Origin: Rhodobacterales bacterium CG2_30_65_12
GTDB lineage: Bacteria; Pseudomonadota; Alphaproteobacteria; Rhodobacterales; Rhodobacteraceae
Assembly: GCA_001873585.1 (NCBI GenBank)
Contig: MNZL01000103.1
Coordinates: 1 to 11,359, forward strand
Reading direction: 5' to 3'
Length of the DNA stretch: 11,359 nucleotides
The stretch's first letter is position 1, and every line of letters begins with the position of its first letter. The notes beneath the pieces were generated by a model. The model was not told the origin of the DNA. It ran no database searches and was given only the letters and a program-made list of their open reading frames with translations. The position numbers and the translations under genes were made by a program. This document shows positions 1-7,228 of this stretch, in pieces.

Positions 1-16
1 GCGGGAAACTCCGCCC

Positions 17-60
17 CTTTCATCTTGCCACGAATATCCCGGCGGGCCGGGTGGCGCCCG
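17..60 (-). repeat. Diverged copy of Rhodobacterales intergenic GC/ATATT element
   Basis: Read on the minus strand, this segment has a GC-rich stretch followed by CCGGGATATTCG and CAAGATGAAAG. It resembles the element at 8570-8617, where the same positions read CCGGAGTATTTG and CAAGAAAAAG, agreeing at about 14 of the first 20 positions. I recognise this layout from intergenic regions of Rhodobacteraceae; that is recall, not a search. A minus-strand ATG at 21-23 opens a frame that runs off the left edge, but it sits inside the repeat tail with no clear ribosome-binding site. I therefore prefer a repeat over a gene start. Confidence 0.35.
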
Positions 61-130
61 TAGCCAGCCTGGCGCGAATGTATTTGCGCAAACGCTCGCT
101 CCAGGTATCCCCCCGCCAAAGGTGCGGATT

Positions 131-166
131 GAGAAAGGCCCGCCGCGCATTCACGCGCAACGGGCC
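131..166 (-). terminator. Intrinsic terminator of rpsD
   Basis: On the minus strand, 28 nt after the rpsD stop codon, a 13-bp stem (166-154 with 149-137, three of the pairs G-U) encloses a TGAA loop. It is followed by TTTCTC. The long stem plus the T-rich run fits Rho-independent termination of rpsD transcription. The rest of positions 61-193 shows no gene I can support. Confidence 0.7.
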
Positions 167-193
167 CTCAGGTGTTGATCTGGCGCGCGACGC

Positions 194-814
194 TTAGTTT
201 TGCGCGTAGTATTCGATCACCAGGTTCGGTTCCATCATCACCGGGTAGGGCACATCGCCCAACCCCGGGGTGCGCACGAAGGTGGCGGTCATCTTTGAGT
301 GATCGGCCTCGATATAATCGGGCACGTCGCGCTCGGGCAGGCCAACCGCTTCGAGCAATACGGTCATCTGCTTGGACTTCTCGCGCACCTCGATCACGTC
401 GCCTTCCTTCACACGGTAGGAGGGGATGTTGACCCGGCTGCCATTCACTGTCACGTGGCCGTGGTTCACGAACTGGCGCGCGGCAAAGACGGTCGCCACG
501 AACTTGGCGCGGTAGACCACCGCGTCGAGCCGGCGCTCAAGCAGGCCGATGAGGTTTTCCCCGGTGTCGCCCTTCACCCGCTCGGCCTCGGCATAGATCC
601 GGCGGAACTGTTTTTCGGTCAGATCGCCGTAGTAGCCCTTGAGCTTCTGCTTGGCGCGGAGCTGCAGGCCGAAGTCCGACATCTTGCCCTTGCGGCGCTG
701 GCCATGCTGGCCGGGGCCGTATTCGCGGCGGTTGACCGGGGATTTCGGGCGGCCCCAGATGTTTTCGCCCATCCGGCGGTCGATCTTGTACTTGGCAGAG
801 GTGCGTTTGGTCAC
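194..814 (-). CDS. rpsD: 30S ribosomal protein S4
   Basis: Ribosomal protein uS4 binds 16S rRNA early in assembly of the small subunit and helps maintain decoding accuracy. The 206-residue product is full length. It has the typical N-terminus (MTKRTSAKYKIDRRMGENIW), the basic GPGQHGQRRKGKMSDFG segment at about 33-49, and an S4 RNA-binding domain at about 94-155 containing RRLDAVVYRAKF and VNGSRVNIPSYRV. The cysteines of zinc-binding S4 variants are absent. Translation starts at a GTG (812-814). The choice is supported by a strong AAGGAG at 823-828 with an 8-nt spacer and by the conserved MTKR start. The gene stands alone, with its own promoter at 1015-1042, a long leader, and a hairpin terminator downstream. 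Identification is certain. Confidence 0.98.
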   Translation of the reverse strand: MTKRTSAKYKIDRRMGENIWGRPKSPVNRREYGPGQHGQRRKGKMSDFGLQLRAKQKLKGYYGDLTEKQFRRIYAEAERVKGDTGENLIGLLERRLDAVVYRAKFVATVFAARQFVNHGHVTVNGSRVNIPSYRVKEGDVIEVREKSKQMTVLLEAVGLPERDVPDYIEADHSKMTATFVRTPGLGDVPYPVMMEPNLVIEYYAQN

Positions 815-1008
815 CGTCTGATCTCCTTTATGAGTGGCATTTCAGCTTGATTCCACAAACCTGTCCCCACTTTTCGGGCTGAAATCGCGTCTCAACCCGT
901 CCCGTGGGGTGGAAGGCAGAAGGCCTTGTGCCGTATGTAAAGGGCGTTGTCCTTTTGGCTTGTCGCCACGACAGGCTACCCCTCGCGGGGGCCACCAACA
1001 CCAATGAA
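815..1008 (-). promoter_or_regulatory. Long structured 5' leader of rpsD
   Basis: If transcription starts about 7 nt after the -10 box, rpsD carries a leader of about 190 nt. On the minus strand it can form several hairpins: CCCC, a GCGA tetraloop, GGGG (979-990); TGTCG, TGG, CGACA (961-973), extended by two pairs beyond one mismatch; AAGGC, CTTCT, GCCTT; and a perfect 8-bp long-range pair of ATTTCAGC (878-885) with GCTGAAAT (839-846) that ends 10 nt before the ribosome-binding site. S4 is a known autogenous translational repressor in E. coli and Bacillus. A leader this long suggests similar control, but that is inference. No other gene is visible in this stretch. Confidence 0.4.
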
Positions 1009-1014
1009 GCCGCG

Positions 1015-1042
1015 CTTATAGCGCGCGCGGGCGGGGAGTCAA
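1015..1042 (-). promoter_or_regulatory. Promoter of rpsD
   Basis: On the minus strand, TTGACT (1037-1042) and TATAAG (1015-1020) are separated by 16 nt of pure G+C. The boxes match the alphaproteobacterial housekeeping sigma consensus closely, and the pair lies 35 bp beyond the polA stop, so rpsD need not depend on polA transcription. A GANTC site (1036-1040), the target of CcrM methylation, overlaps the -35 box. Confidence 0.65.
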
Positions 1043-1077
1043 CGCCAAAGTCCAGGCGGCGGCGATCCCTGCCCCGC

Positions 1078-3879
1078 TCAATGCGCCTCGGCCCAGTTTG
1101 CGCCCTGGCCTGCATCGACCACCAGCGGCACCGCCAGTTTTACCGCCGGTTCTGCCGCCCGTTCCATCACGACGCGGATCGCCGCCACCGCCTCATCCAC
1201 CGCGTCGGCCTCAACCTCGAAAATCAACTCGTCGTGGACCTGCAGCAGCATCTTCGCCGGCAGGCCGTCGATGGCCGCCGGCATGCGGATCATTGCCCGG
1301 CGGATGATGTCGGCGGCGGTGCCCTGGATCGGCGCGTTGATCGCCGCGCGCTTGGCAAAGCCCGCCTGCGGCCCCTTTGCGTCGATCTCGGGGGTATGGA
1401 TCTTGCGGCCAAACAGGGTCTGGACGAACTTGTGTTCCTTCGCAAAGGCCACGGTTTCGTCCATATATTCCTTGATGCCGGGGTATTTCTCGAAATAGCG
1501 GTCGATGAAATCCTGCGCCTCGCCGCGCGGAATCCGCAGGTTGCGCGCGAGGCCAAAGGCCGAGATGCCATAGATCACGCCAAAATTGATCGCCTTGGCA
1601 CGGCGGCGGGTCTCGGGCGTCATCTCGTCGAGTGGCACGTCGAACATCTCGCTGGCGGTGGCCGCGTGGATGTCTTCGCCCTCGTGGAACGCCTTTTTCA
1701 TGCTGCCAATATCGGCGACATCGGCGAGGATGCGCAGCTCGATCTGGGAATAGTCGAGCGAGACCAGCCGCTTGCCCTCCGGGGCGACGAAGGCCTCGCG
1801 GATGCGCCGGCCCTCCTCGCTGCGCACAGGGATGTTTTGCAGGTTAGGATTGCTCGAGGCGAGGCGGCCAGTGTTGGCCCCGGTCTGCAGATAAGAGGTG
1901 TGCACCCGGCCCGTCTGCGGGTTGATATGGGCCTGCAACGCGTCGGTATAAGTGGATTTGAGCTTGGAAAGCTGGCGCCAATCAAGCACCCGCGCGGGCA
2001 GCTCATGGCCCTCGGCCGCGAGATCTTCGAGCACGTCCGCCGGGGTGGAATATTTGCCGGTCTTGCCGGTCTTGCCGCCCTCAAACCCCATTTTCTCAAA
2101 CAGGATTTGCCCAAGCTGCGCCGGTGAGCCGACGTTGAATCTTTCGCCCGCAAGCGCGTGGATTTCCGCCTCCAACGCGGCCATCTTCTGGGCGAAGGCG
2201 TTCGACATGCGGCTGAGCGTATCGCGGTCGACCTGCACACCCGCCATCTCCATCGCCGCCAGCACCGGCACCAGCGGGCGCTCCAGCGTTTCATAAACGG
2301 CCGTTACCTGCGCACGGTGGAGCTGCGGCTTGAAGGTCTGCCACAATCGCAGGGTGATGTCGGCATCTTCGGCGGCGTATTTCACTGCGGCGTCAATCGG
2401 TACACGATCAAAGGTGATGGCCGATTTGCCCGAGCCGAGGAGCGATTTGATCGGGATCGGGTCATGGTTGAGGTAGCGGCTGCTGAGGGCATCCATGCCA
2501 TGGCCGTGCAGGCCGGAATAGAGTGCATAGCTCATCAGCATGGTATCGTCGATCGGGCCCACGTTCACCCCGTGGCGGGCAAAGATCTTGGCATCGTATT
2601 TCATGTTCTGGCCGATCTTGAGAATGCTGTCGTCCTCCAGCATCGGCTTGAGCGCGGCAAGAATCTCCTCGCGCGAGAGCTGCCCTTCAGCCAACGCGTC
2701 GGACCCAAACAGATCGTCGGCCCCGCCCTTCTTGTGGCTCACCGGGATGTAACACGCCGCGCCCGGCAGCACCGCGAGCGAGATGCCGACAAGCTCGGCG
2801 CGCATCTCGTCCAGCGAGGTGGTCTCGGTGTCGACAGCGACATGGCCGCGTTCGCCCGCCAGCGCAGTCCAGCGCGCGAGCGCCTCCATGGTGCTGACGC
2901 GCTCGTAGTTCTCCGGGTCGATCGCCGGCAGATCGGGCGCATCGGCCGCTTTTCCACCCAGCGCGGTGGGCTCGGGAATGTCGGGGCTCTCCACACCCAG
3001 CGTGTCGGCAATCCGCTGGGTGAGCGAGCGAAACTCCATTTCCGCGAGGAAGGGCAGAAGCACTTTCGGGTCGGGATCGCGCAGCTCCAGCGCGTCCAGC
3101 GAATCGTCGAGCGGCACATGATCATCAAGCCGCACGAGATCGCGGCTCATGCGAATCTGGTCGGCCTTCTCGATCAGGGCCTGCCGCCGTTTGGGCTGCG
3201 GAATCTCGCCAGCCCGCGCCAACAGCGTATCGAGATCGCCAAACTCGTTGATCAGCAGCGCCGCCGTCTTGATGCCGATCCCCGGCGCGCCCGGCACATT
3301 ATCAACGCTGTCGCCCGCCAGCGCCTGCACATCGACCACCCGCTCGGGGCCGACGCCGAATTTTTCCTCGACACCCTCGCGCCCGATCCGCTTGTTCTTC
3401 ATCGCGTCGAGCATCTCGACGCCGCCGCCGACAAGCTGCATCAGATCCTTGTCGGACGAAATGATCGTCACCCGCCCCCCGGCCTCGCGGGCCTGGCGGG
3501 CATAGGTAGCGATGATATCGTCGGCCTCGAAGCCATCCTTTTCGATGCAGGCGATGTTGAAGGCACGGGTGGCGTCGCGGGTGAGGGGGAACTGCGGCAC
3601 CAGGTCTTCGGGTGCGGGGGGGCGGTTGGCCTTGTATTCAGGGTAGAGATCGTTGCGAAAGGTCTTGGCGGAATAATCAAAGATCACCGCTACATGGGTC
3701 GGCGCGTCCTCGCCCTTGTTGGCCTCGATCTGTTTGAACAGCATGTTGCAAAAGCCCGCCACAGCGCCGATCGGCAAGCCGTCAGACTTGCGGGTGAGTG
3801 GCGGCAACGCGTGGTAGGCGCGGAAGATGAAGGCCGAACCGTCGACCAGGTGAAGGTGGCATCCCTTGCCGAAACTCAT
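1078..3879 (-). CDS. polA: DNA polymerase I
   Basis: DNA polymerase I fills gaps and removes RNA primers in replication and repair. All three activities look intact in the 933-residue product. The 5' nuclease domain (about 8-290) has LVDGSAF, FEADD (117-121), SSDKD (141-145) and GDSVDNVPG with a helix-hairpin-helix. The 3'-5' proofreading exonuclease (about 325-520) has DTETT (D350, E352), QNMKYD (N425, D429) and YAAED (Y501, D505). The polymerase domain has motif A DYSQIELR (D709), the O-helix residues R758, K762, F766 and Y770, and motif C VHDE (881-884). I start at the ATG at 3877-3879, preceded by AAAGGA with an 8-nt spacer. A longer in-frame start at 3936 would add 19 low-complexity residues without a ribosome-binding site. 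It lies downstream of the small zinc-binding gene. Confidence 0.98.
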   Translation of the reverse strand: MSFGKGCHLHLVDGSAFIFRAYHALPPLTRKSDGLPIGAVAGFCNMLFKQIEANKGEDAPTHVAVIFDYSAKTFRNDLYPEYKANRPPAPEDLVPQFPLTRDATRAFNIACIEKDGFEADDIIATYARQAREAGGRVTIISSDKDLMQLVGGGVEMLDAMKNKRIGREGVEEKFGVGPERVVDVQALAGDSVDNVPGAPGIGIKTAALLINEFGDLDTLLARAGEIPQPKRRQALIEKADQIRMSRDLVRLDDHVPLDDSLDALELRDPDPKVLLPFLAEMEFRSLTQRIADTLGVESPDIPEPTALGGKAADAPDLPAIDPENYERVSTMEALARWTALAGERGHVAVDTETTSLDEMRAELVGISLAVLPGAACYIPVSHKKGGADDLFGSDALAEGQLSREEILAALKPMLEDDSILKIGQNMKYDAKIFARHGVNVGPIDDTMLMSYALYSGLHGHGMDALSSRYLNHDPIPIKSLLGSGKSAITFDRVPIDAAVKYAAEDADITLRLWQTFKPQLHRAQVTAVYETLERPLVPVLAAMEMAGVQVDRDTLSRMSNAFAQKMAALEAEIHALAGERFNVGSPAQLGQILFEKMGFEGGKTGKTGKYSTPADVLEDLAAEGHELPARVLDWRQLSKLKSTYTDALQAHINPQTGRVHTSYLQTGANTGRLASSNPNLQNIPVRSEEGRRIREAFVAPEGKRLVSLDYSQIELRILADVADIGSMKKAFHEGEDIHAATASEMFDVPLDEMTPETRRRAKAINFGVIYGISAFGLARNLRIPRGEAQDFIDRYFEKYPGIKEYMDETVAFAKEHKFVQTLFGRKIHTPEIDAKGPQAGFAKRAAINAPIQGTAADIIRRAMIRMPAAIDGLPAKMLLQVHDELIFEVEADAVDEAVAAIRVVMERAAEPAVKLAVPLVVDAGQGANWAEAH

Positions 3880-3939
3880 GGGCGGCGTCCTTTCCGGTCT
3901 CGCGGCCGGCGCAGCACACCCACCCCGGCCACACATTCA

Positions 3940-3969
3940 AGGATAGCTATTTCCCGTTTTCCGGTGAAA
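3940..3969 (-). promoter_or_regulatory. Possible promoter of polA
   Basis: On the minus strand, TTTCAC (3964-3969) and TATCCT (3940-3945) are 18 nt apart and lie about 60 nt before the polA start, in an AT-richer patch of the gap. The -35 match is moderate and the spacing slightly long, so this is tentative; polA could also be read through from the gene upstream. Confidence 0.28.
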
Positions 3970-3994
3970 GCTGGGGCAGGTCGTCGTGGCTGGG

Positions 3995-4018
3995 TCAATC
4001 CCTGCCGGCATCAATCCC
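3995..4018 (-). repeat. Direct repeat flanking an 8-bp palindrome upstream of polA
   Basis: TCAATCCC occurs twice (3995-4002 and 4011-4018, plus strand), separated by the perfect palindrome TGCCGGCA (4003-4010). The repeat period is 16 bp. It lies between the stop of the zinc-binding gene and the putative polA promoter. A protein-binding site is possible; I do not recognise the regulator. Confidence 0.35.
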
Positions 4019-4025
4019 CACCGGC

Positions 4026-4208
4026 TCAACCCGCTTGCTTGATCTCTTCGCCGTAGACGTATTTTGTATCGCAATAGGGGCATTCGACCCAGCCGCGATC
4101 ATCGGGGATCGTCAGCCACACGCGCGGGTGGCCCGAAGCCCCACCGCCACCATCGCAGGCGATCTTTTTCTTGTCGACGATCTTCGTTTCGGGAACGGGG
4201 GTGGTCAT
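4026..4208 (-). CDS. Small zf-CHCC zinc-binding protein, NDUFS6-like
   Basis: The 60-residue protein has a zf-CHCC pattern: C18, H27, C43 and C46 (CxxC, here CPYC), with the family-typical HPRVWL and VECPYC segments. The family covers the C-terminal zinc-binding part of mitochondrial complex I subunit NDUFS6, and alphaproteobacteria carry short stand-alone homologues. A role as an accessory subunit or assembly factor of NADH dehydrogenase is therefore likely, but no complex I gene is nearby to support it. The start at 4206-4208 is chosen because GAGG lies 7 nt upstream and the remaining residues match the family; an in-frame ATG at 4265 would overlap the putative promoter. It follows the HIT gene by 76 nt and probably has its own promoter at 4238-4265. 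Confidence 0.88.
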   Translation of the reverse strand: MTTPVPETKIVDKKKIACDGGGGASGHPRVWLTIPDDRGWVECPYCDTKYVYGEEIKQAG

Positions 4209-4237
4209 GGTCTCGCCTCGTTTCGTTATGCCGGTGC

Positions 4238-4265
4238 ATGATAGCGCCCAGCCCGGTGCGGGCAA
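4238..4265 (-). promoter_or_regulatory. Likely promoter of the zf-CHCC gene
   Basis: On the minus strand, TTGCCC (4260-4265) and TATCAT (4238-4243) are separated by 16 nt. A start site near 4231 would give a leader of roughly 23 nt ending at the ribosome-binding site of the zinc-binding gene. The boxes fill the only gap between this gene and the HIT gene. Confidence 0.42.
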
Positions 4266-4284
4266 GGGCGAAGGGCGGCCCGGC

Positions 4285-4665
4285 TCAGGCGCGCTCGATC
4301 AGCGGCCCGAGCACACGGCCGGAGAGAATATGCGCGTGCAGGTGTTGCACGTCCTGCACCCCTGCCTCGCCGGCATTCATGATCAGCCGGTAGCCCTGAC
4401 CGCCCACACCGGGCTCAAGCCCGAGCTTTTCGATCACCTGGTGCAGGGCGCGGGCAAACCCGGCAATTTCCTCGGCGGCGGCGGCGGTCACGAAGTGATC
4501 CCAGTTCACAAACGGCCCCTTGGGGATCACCAGCACATGCACCGGCGCCTGCGGCGCGATATCGTTGAAGGCGAGGGCATGCTCGGTTTCAACCACGGTA
4601 TCGTTCGGGATTTCCCCGCGCAGGATCTTCGCAAAGATATTGTCGGCGTCGTAAACGTAGCCCAT
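4285..4665 (-). CDS. HIT family nucleotide hydrolase (HINT-like)
   Basis: HIT proteins hydrolyse nucleoside phosphoramidates or adenylylated compounds; this one fits the HINT/PKCI branch by size and sequence. The 126-residue product has FAKILRGEIP (11-20), the segment APVHVLVIPKGP (40-51), RLIMNAGEAGVQDVQHLH (93-110) and the catalytic triad HLHAH (H108, H110, H112). The conserved asparagine and GQ/VxHLH region appear intact, so it is probably active. The physiological substrate cannot be told. Its ribosome-binding site (TAGGAG) overlaps the TAG stop of the glycosyltransferase upstream, and the two genes are 9 nt apart, so they are very probably co-transcribed and translationally coupled. Confidence 0.95.
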   Translation of the reverse strand: MGYVYDADNIFAKILRGEIPNDTVVETEHALAFNDIAPQAPVHVLVIPKGPFVNWDHFVTAAAAEEIAGFARALHQVIEKLGLEPGVGGQGYRLIMNAGEAGVQDVQHLHAHILSGRVLGPLIERA

Positions 4666-4674
4666 GCCTTACTC

Positions 4675-6252
4675 CTAGTCGGTGAACAGGTAATCCGTTC
4701 GGGCGATTTCCAGCGCCCTTTCTTCAGGGATGGTGAGGAACTTGGCAAGGGCGCGCGCGTTTTCCTCCGCACCCGCCGTCTCGCGCAAGAGGCCGGTATT
4801 GGCAAAATCGGCGTCCCGGATACGGTCGCTCTCGAAGTAGAAATCGGCCCGCACCGCAGGCAGGAGCTTCAAAAGCGCGTCCTGCGGCGTGCCCTCGCCG
4901 GCGAGCCCCACCCGCTTGGCGTGGCCAAGGATCCAGTCGTCGGTAAACTCGCTTTCCACCTCCAGGAGCCGGGTGGTGGACCGGTCGGCGTAGAAATCGC
5001 GCATCAGCTCGATGTCGCCCGGGTCCATGGCGATGGCGAGCCGGTCGGTGTCGAAATAATCAAACAGCATCCGCATCAGCGCCCGACGGTGGCGGGTGCG
5101 TTTCTCAAGCGTCGACTGGATACCGCCGAGATCGGGCAGCACGGTGCCCTCTTCGTCGAACAGATAGTCGACGGTGGGAATGTTGGTCACTTGCCTGATC
5201 CGCTCAAGCAGACGCTTGCCAACGTGCCATTTCTTCGCCACCACGACGAGCAGCTCGCGCTCGCGCCCGAGCGTGCTTTCGCTTTCCCAGAACCGGGGGG
5301 CAAAGCGGTGGCCGATCCGGCCGCGCCCGGTGAGAAACTTGAACAGGCTCCGCCCCTCGTTGGAAAGCTGAAATGCCGCCCCACGCGCGGCATAGAGCGC
5401 CCCCAACCGGCGCTTGAGCTCATGCGCCTCGGGGCTGATCTTGCGCGCAAACAGATAATCCTGGCTCAACAGCATCTCGTAGTGGTCGTTGTAGAAGGTC
5501 ACCGGCGTGCCATAATCGGTAAACATCAGGAACGTGAGCGTACGGGTGCGGATCTCGTCCGCCGGCACCATGTGGCGCACCAGGGTCTGGAAAAACGTCT
5601 CGTCGGGAATCCACGTGGTGCGGAAAAAGCGCATCACATCGGCCCGCCGGTTGATGAACTCGAGGATCCACTCGATCGTGCGTCGGCGCAGACACCACCA
5701 TTGCGAGCCGATCATAACCTGCAGATCGTCCGGAATCCTGCGCGTGAGCCCGAGCTTTTTTTGTGCCCCGTAGGCGGCGTAAAACAGCCATTTCCGGGTC
5801 CGCTCGTTGAAGAAATGCCGGAAGATCAGCCGGTCATCCTTCATGCCCGTCTTGATCCAGTCACTCTCGAAGAAATCGAAGCTCTCGATGTAATCCACGT
5901 CATCGCTATCGAGAAATTCGTGGGCGTATTTGGCCGATTTGATCGACATGCAATCGCCGCTGACCATGTAAAAATGGGTGGCGCGCGGAAACGCCTCCAC
6001 CGCCGCTTTCACCGCCTCCAGAGTGCCCGCCACCAGCGACCATTCGCCCCACCCCGCCTTCACCCGCTTCTTTGCGAAAGTCACAGACGGATTCTCGGCC
6101 AGCGCACCCCGGATCATATCGTAATCGGCCTTCGGCGAGCGCGCGTCGAAGTGAATCGAGATGTAATCGCCCGCCGCCGTCAGCCGCTCGGCCTGATCTA
6201 TGATGGCCTTCGGGTCCTTGTGACTGAGCAAGATGAAGGCGATCTTTGCCAT
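4675..6252 (-). CDS. GT14-like glycosyltransferase with DUF5928-like C-terminus
   Basis: The N-terminal half (about 1-260) matches the core-2/I-branching family GT14, which includes beta-1,6-N-acetylglucosaminyltransferases and peptide O-xylosyltransferases. Visible marks are FILLSHKDP (6-14), HFDARS (34-39), GWGEWS (67-72), HFYMVSGDC (93-101), GSQWWCL (182-188) and WIPDETFFQTL (214-224), where E218 is at the place of the family's catalytic base. The C-terminal half (about 265-525) is rich in charged residues and has no motif I can name; I believe it corresponds to DUF5928 of Rhodobacterales. There is no signal peptide or membrane segment, so it probably acts in the cytoplasm. Donor and acceptor are unknown. 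The start matches the conserved MAKIAFILLSHKD, although its ribosome-binding site is poor. It is divergent to a sulfotransferase and coupled to the HIT gene. Confidence 0.88.
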   Translation of the reverse strand: MAKIAFILLSHKDPKAIIDQAERLTAAGDYISIHFDARSPKADYDMIRGALAENPSVTFAKKRVKAGWGEWSLVAGTLEAVKAAVEAFPRATHFYMVSGDCMSIKSAKYAHEFLDSDDVDYIESFDFFESDWIKTGMKDDRLIFRHFFNERTRKWLFYAAYGAQKKLGLTRRIPDDLQVMIGSQWWCLRRRTIEWILEFINRRADVMRFFRTTWIPDETFFQTLVRHMVPADEIRTRTLTFLMFTDYGTPVTFYNDHYEMLLSQDYLFARKISPEAHELKRRLGALYAARGAAFQLSNEGRSLFKFLTGRGRIGHRFAPRFWESESTLGRERELLVVVAKKWHVGKRLLERIRQVTNIPTVDYLFDEEGTVLPDLGGIQSTLEKRTRHRRALMRMLFDYFDTDRLAIAMDPGDIELMRDFYADRSTTRLLEVESEFTDDWILGHAKRVGLAGEGTPQDALLKLLPAVRADFYFESDRIRDADFANTGLLRETAGAEENARALAKFLTIPEERALEIARTDYLFTD

Positions 6253-6325
6253 TTACAAAACCATCGGGGTGACTCGGAGCAGATTGTTGACATAGATAAC
6301 GTAAACGATCATTGAATTTACAGGG

Positions 6326-6356
6326 TTTGTTTGCATTTTTGCCGCAAAAGGATAAT
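6326..6356 (+). promoter_or_regulatory. Possible sulfotransferase promoter with embedded palindrome
   Basis: In the AT-rich 157-bp gap between the divergent glycosyltransferase and sulfotransferase genes, GATAAT (6351-6356) is a good -10 box. The -35 box is unclear: TTTGTT (6326-6331) is 19 nt away and TTTGCA (6330-6335) 15 nt. Just before the -10 lies a perfect inverted repeat, TTTTGC, C, GCAAAA (6337-6349), placed where a repressor would block RNA polymerase. A TTGACA at 6287-6292 on the same strand has no good -10 partner. I could not settle on a minus-strand promoter for the glycosyltransferase in this gap. Confidence 0.33.
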
Positions 6357-6409
6357 TCAATGTCCCTCGCCCACCGAGGGCGTGCGATCAGGAGGCGATC
6401 GGCAGCAGC

Positions 6410-7228
6410 ATGGGTTTTCCCGGAACCTGGATGACGGAGAGCGAAAGCGTGGTCTACCGCGTGGTGCCCAAGTGCGCCTGCTCGTCGATCGGCCAGATCA
6501 TGTATTTTTCCGACCACGGCAGGTTTTATGACGGCGACGTCCACGATGCCGAGGAAGGCTTGCACAAATGGGCGATGGAAGCCAGCCAGCCGCTGATCGA
6601 CGCGAACGTTTTGGCGCACACGTCCTATGCCTTCACCGCCGTGCGCAATCCCTACACCCGAATCCTGTCGTCGTTCTTCGACAAGATCTGCGGCATCCAG
6701 CGCAACGGCAAGCGCTATCGCGGCAACCTCGTGCCGCTCCTGATCCAGAAATACGGCATCGAGGTCGGCAGCCCGGACGACGATTTCGCCTTTGACCAGA
6801 TCGCCAGCTTCCGCCGCTTTTTGCTGTTTGCGCGCGATACGATCCGTTTTCGCCGGCCGATGGAGCCCGACATTCACTGGACCTCGATGTCGGGGCACAT
6901 TTCCACCTTCATTCACAACGGCGGGCGCTACGATCACATCTTCCACATCGAGGACTTCGACAAGGGAATGCAGGTGGTGCTCGACCACATCGAAACGCCG
7001 GTAAAGGTGAACCTCGAGAAGATCCCGCGCTTCAACGAAAGCGAAGGCCACGGTCCCAAGCGCGCGCACCCGGTCGAGGCGTATTTCGACGACCTGTCGA
7101 AGCACCTGATGTGGGAAATCTACAAGCGCGATTTCCAGCTTTTCAAATATGATTTCGACAACCCCGGCAACAAGCAGCCAGTGGGCGAGATCGATCTAGA
7201 CGAGGTGCACAAAAAGCTCGGGCCGTGA
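6410..7228 (+). CDS. Family-2 carbohydrate sulfotransferase
   Basis: This 272-residue protein belongs to the Sulfotransfer_2 family, which transfers sulfate from PAPS to sugars (animal HNK-1, chondroitin and dermatan sulfotransferases and bacterial relatives). The PAPS 5'-phosphosulfate loop is VPKCACSSIG (19-28). The 3'-phosphate site is AVRNPYTRILSSFFDK (77-92), with its arginine and serine in place. There is no signal peptide or membrane anchor, so sulfation is expected in the cytoplasm before export of the product. The ATG at 6410 is the only sensible start in frame, but the AGGAGG at 6390-6395 is 14 nt away, which is long. The next methionine (residue 8) has no ribosome-binding site. The divergent GT14 gene suggests a shared glycan; the acceptor is unknown. 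Confidence 0.9.
   Translation: MGFPGTWMTESESVVYRVVPKCACSSIGQIMYFSDHGRFYDGDVHDAEEGLHKWAMEASQPLIDANVLAHTSYAFTAVRNPYTRILSSFFDKICGIQRNGKRYRGNLVPLLIQKYGIEVGSPDDDFAFDQIASFRRFLLFARDTIRFRRPMEPDIHWTSMSGHISTFIHNGGRYDHIFHIEDFDKGMQVVLDHIETPVKVNLEKIPRFNESEGHGPKRAHPVEAYFDDLSKHLMWEIYKRDFQLFKYDFDNPGNKQPVGEIDLDEVHKKLGP

Noticed and set aside
1..23. A minus-strand ATG that would open a gene running off the left edge
   Set aside because: It lies in the tail of a diverged intergenic repeat, without a clear ribosome-binding site, and only seven codons are visible.
828..1115. A 95-codon minus-strand frame between polA and rpsD
   Set aside because: It starts inside polA, runs through the rpsD promoter and leader, and has a low-complexity composition without a ribosome-binding site.
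2158..6315. Very long plus-strand open frames (hundreds of codons) opposite polA and the glycosyltransferase
   Set aside because: They mirror genuine minus-strand genes with clear catalytic motifs. Their products are rich in His, Arg, Gly and Ala, match no family I know, and result from GC-rich codon bias.
6360..6434. A 24-codon plus-strand frame upstream of and overlapping the sulfotransferase start
   Set aside because: It has no ribosome-binding site, begins at or before the likely transcription start, and its basic composition is typical of random GC-rich sequence.
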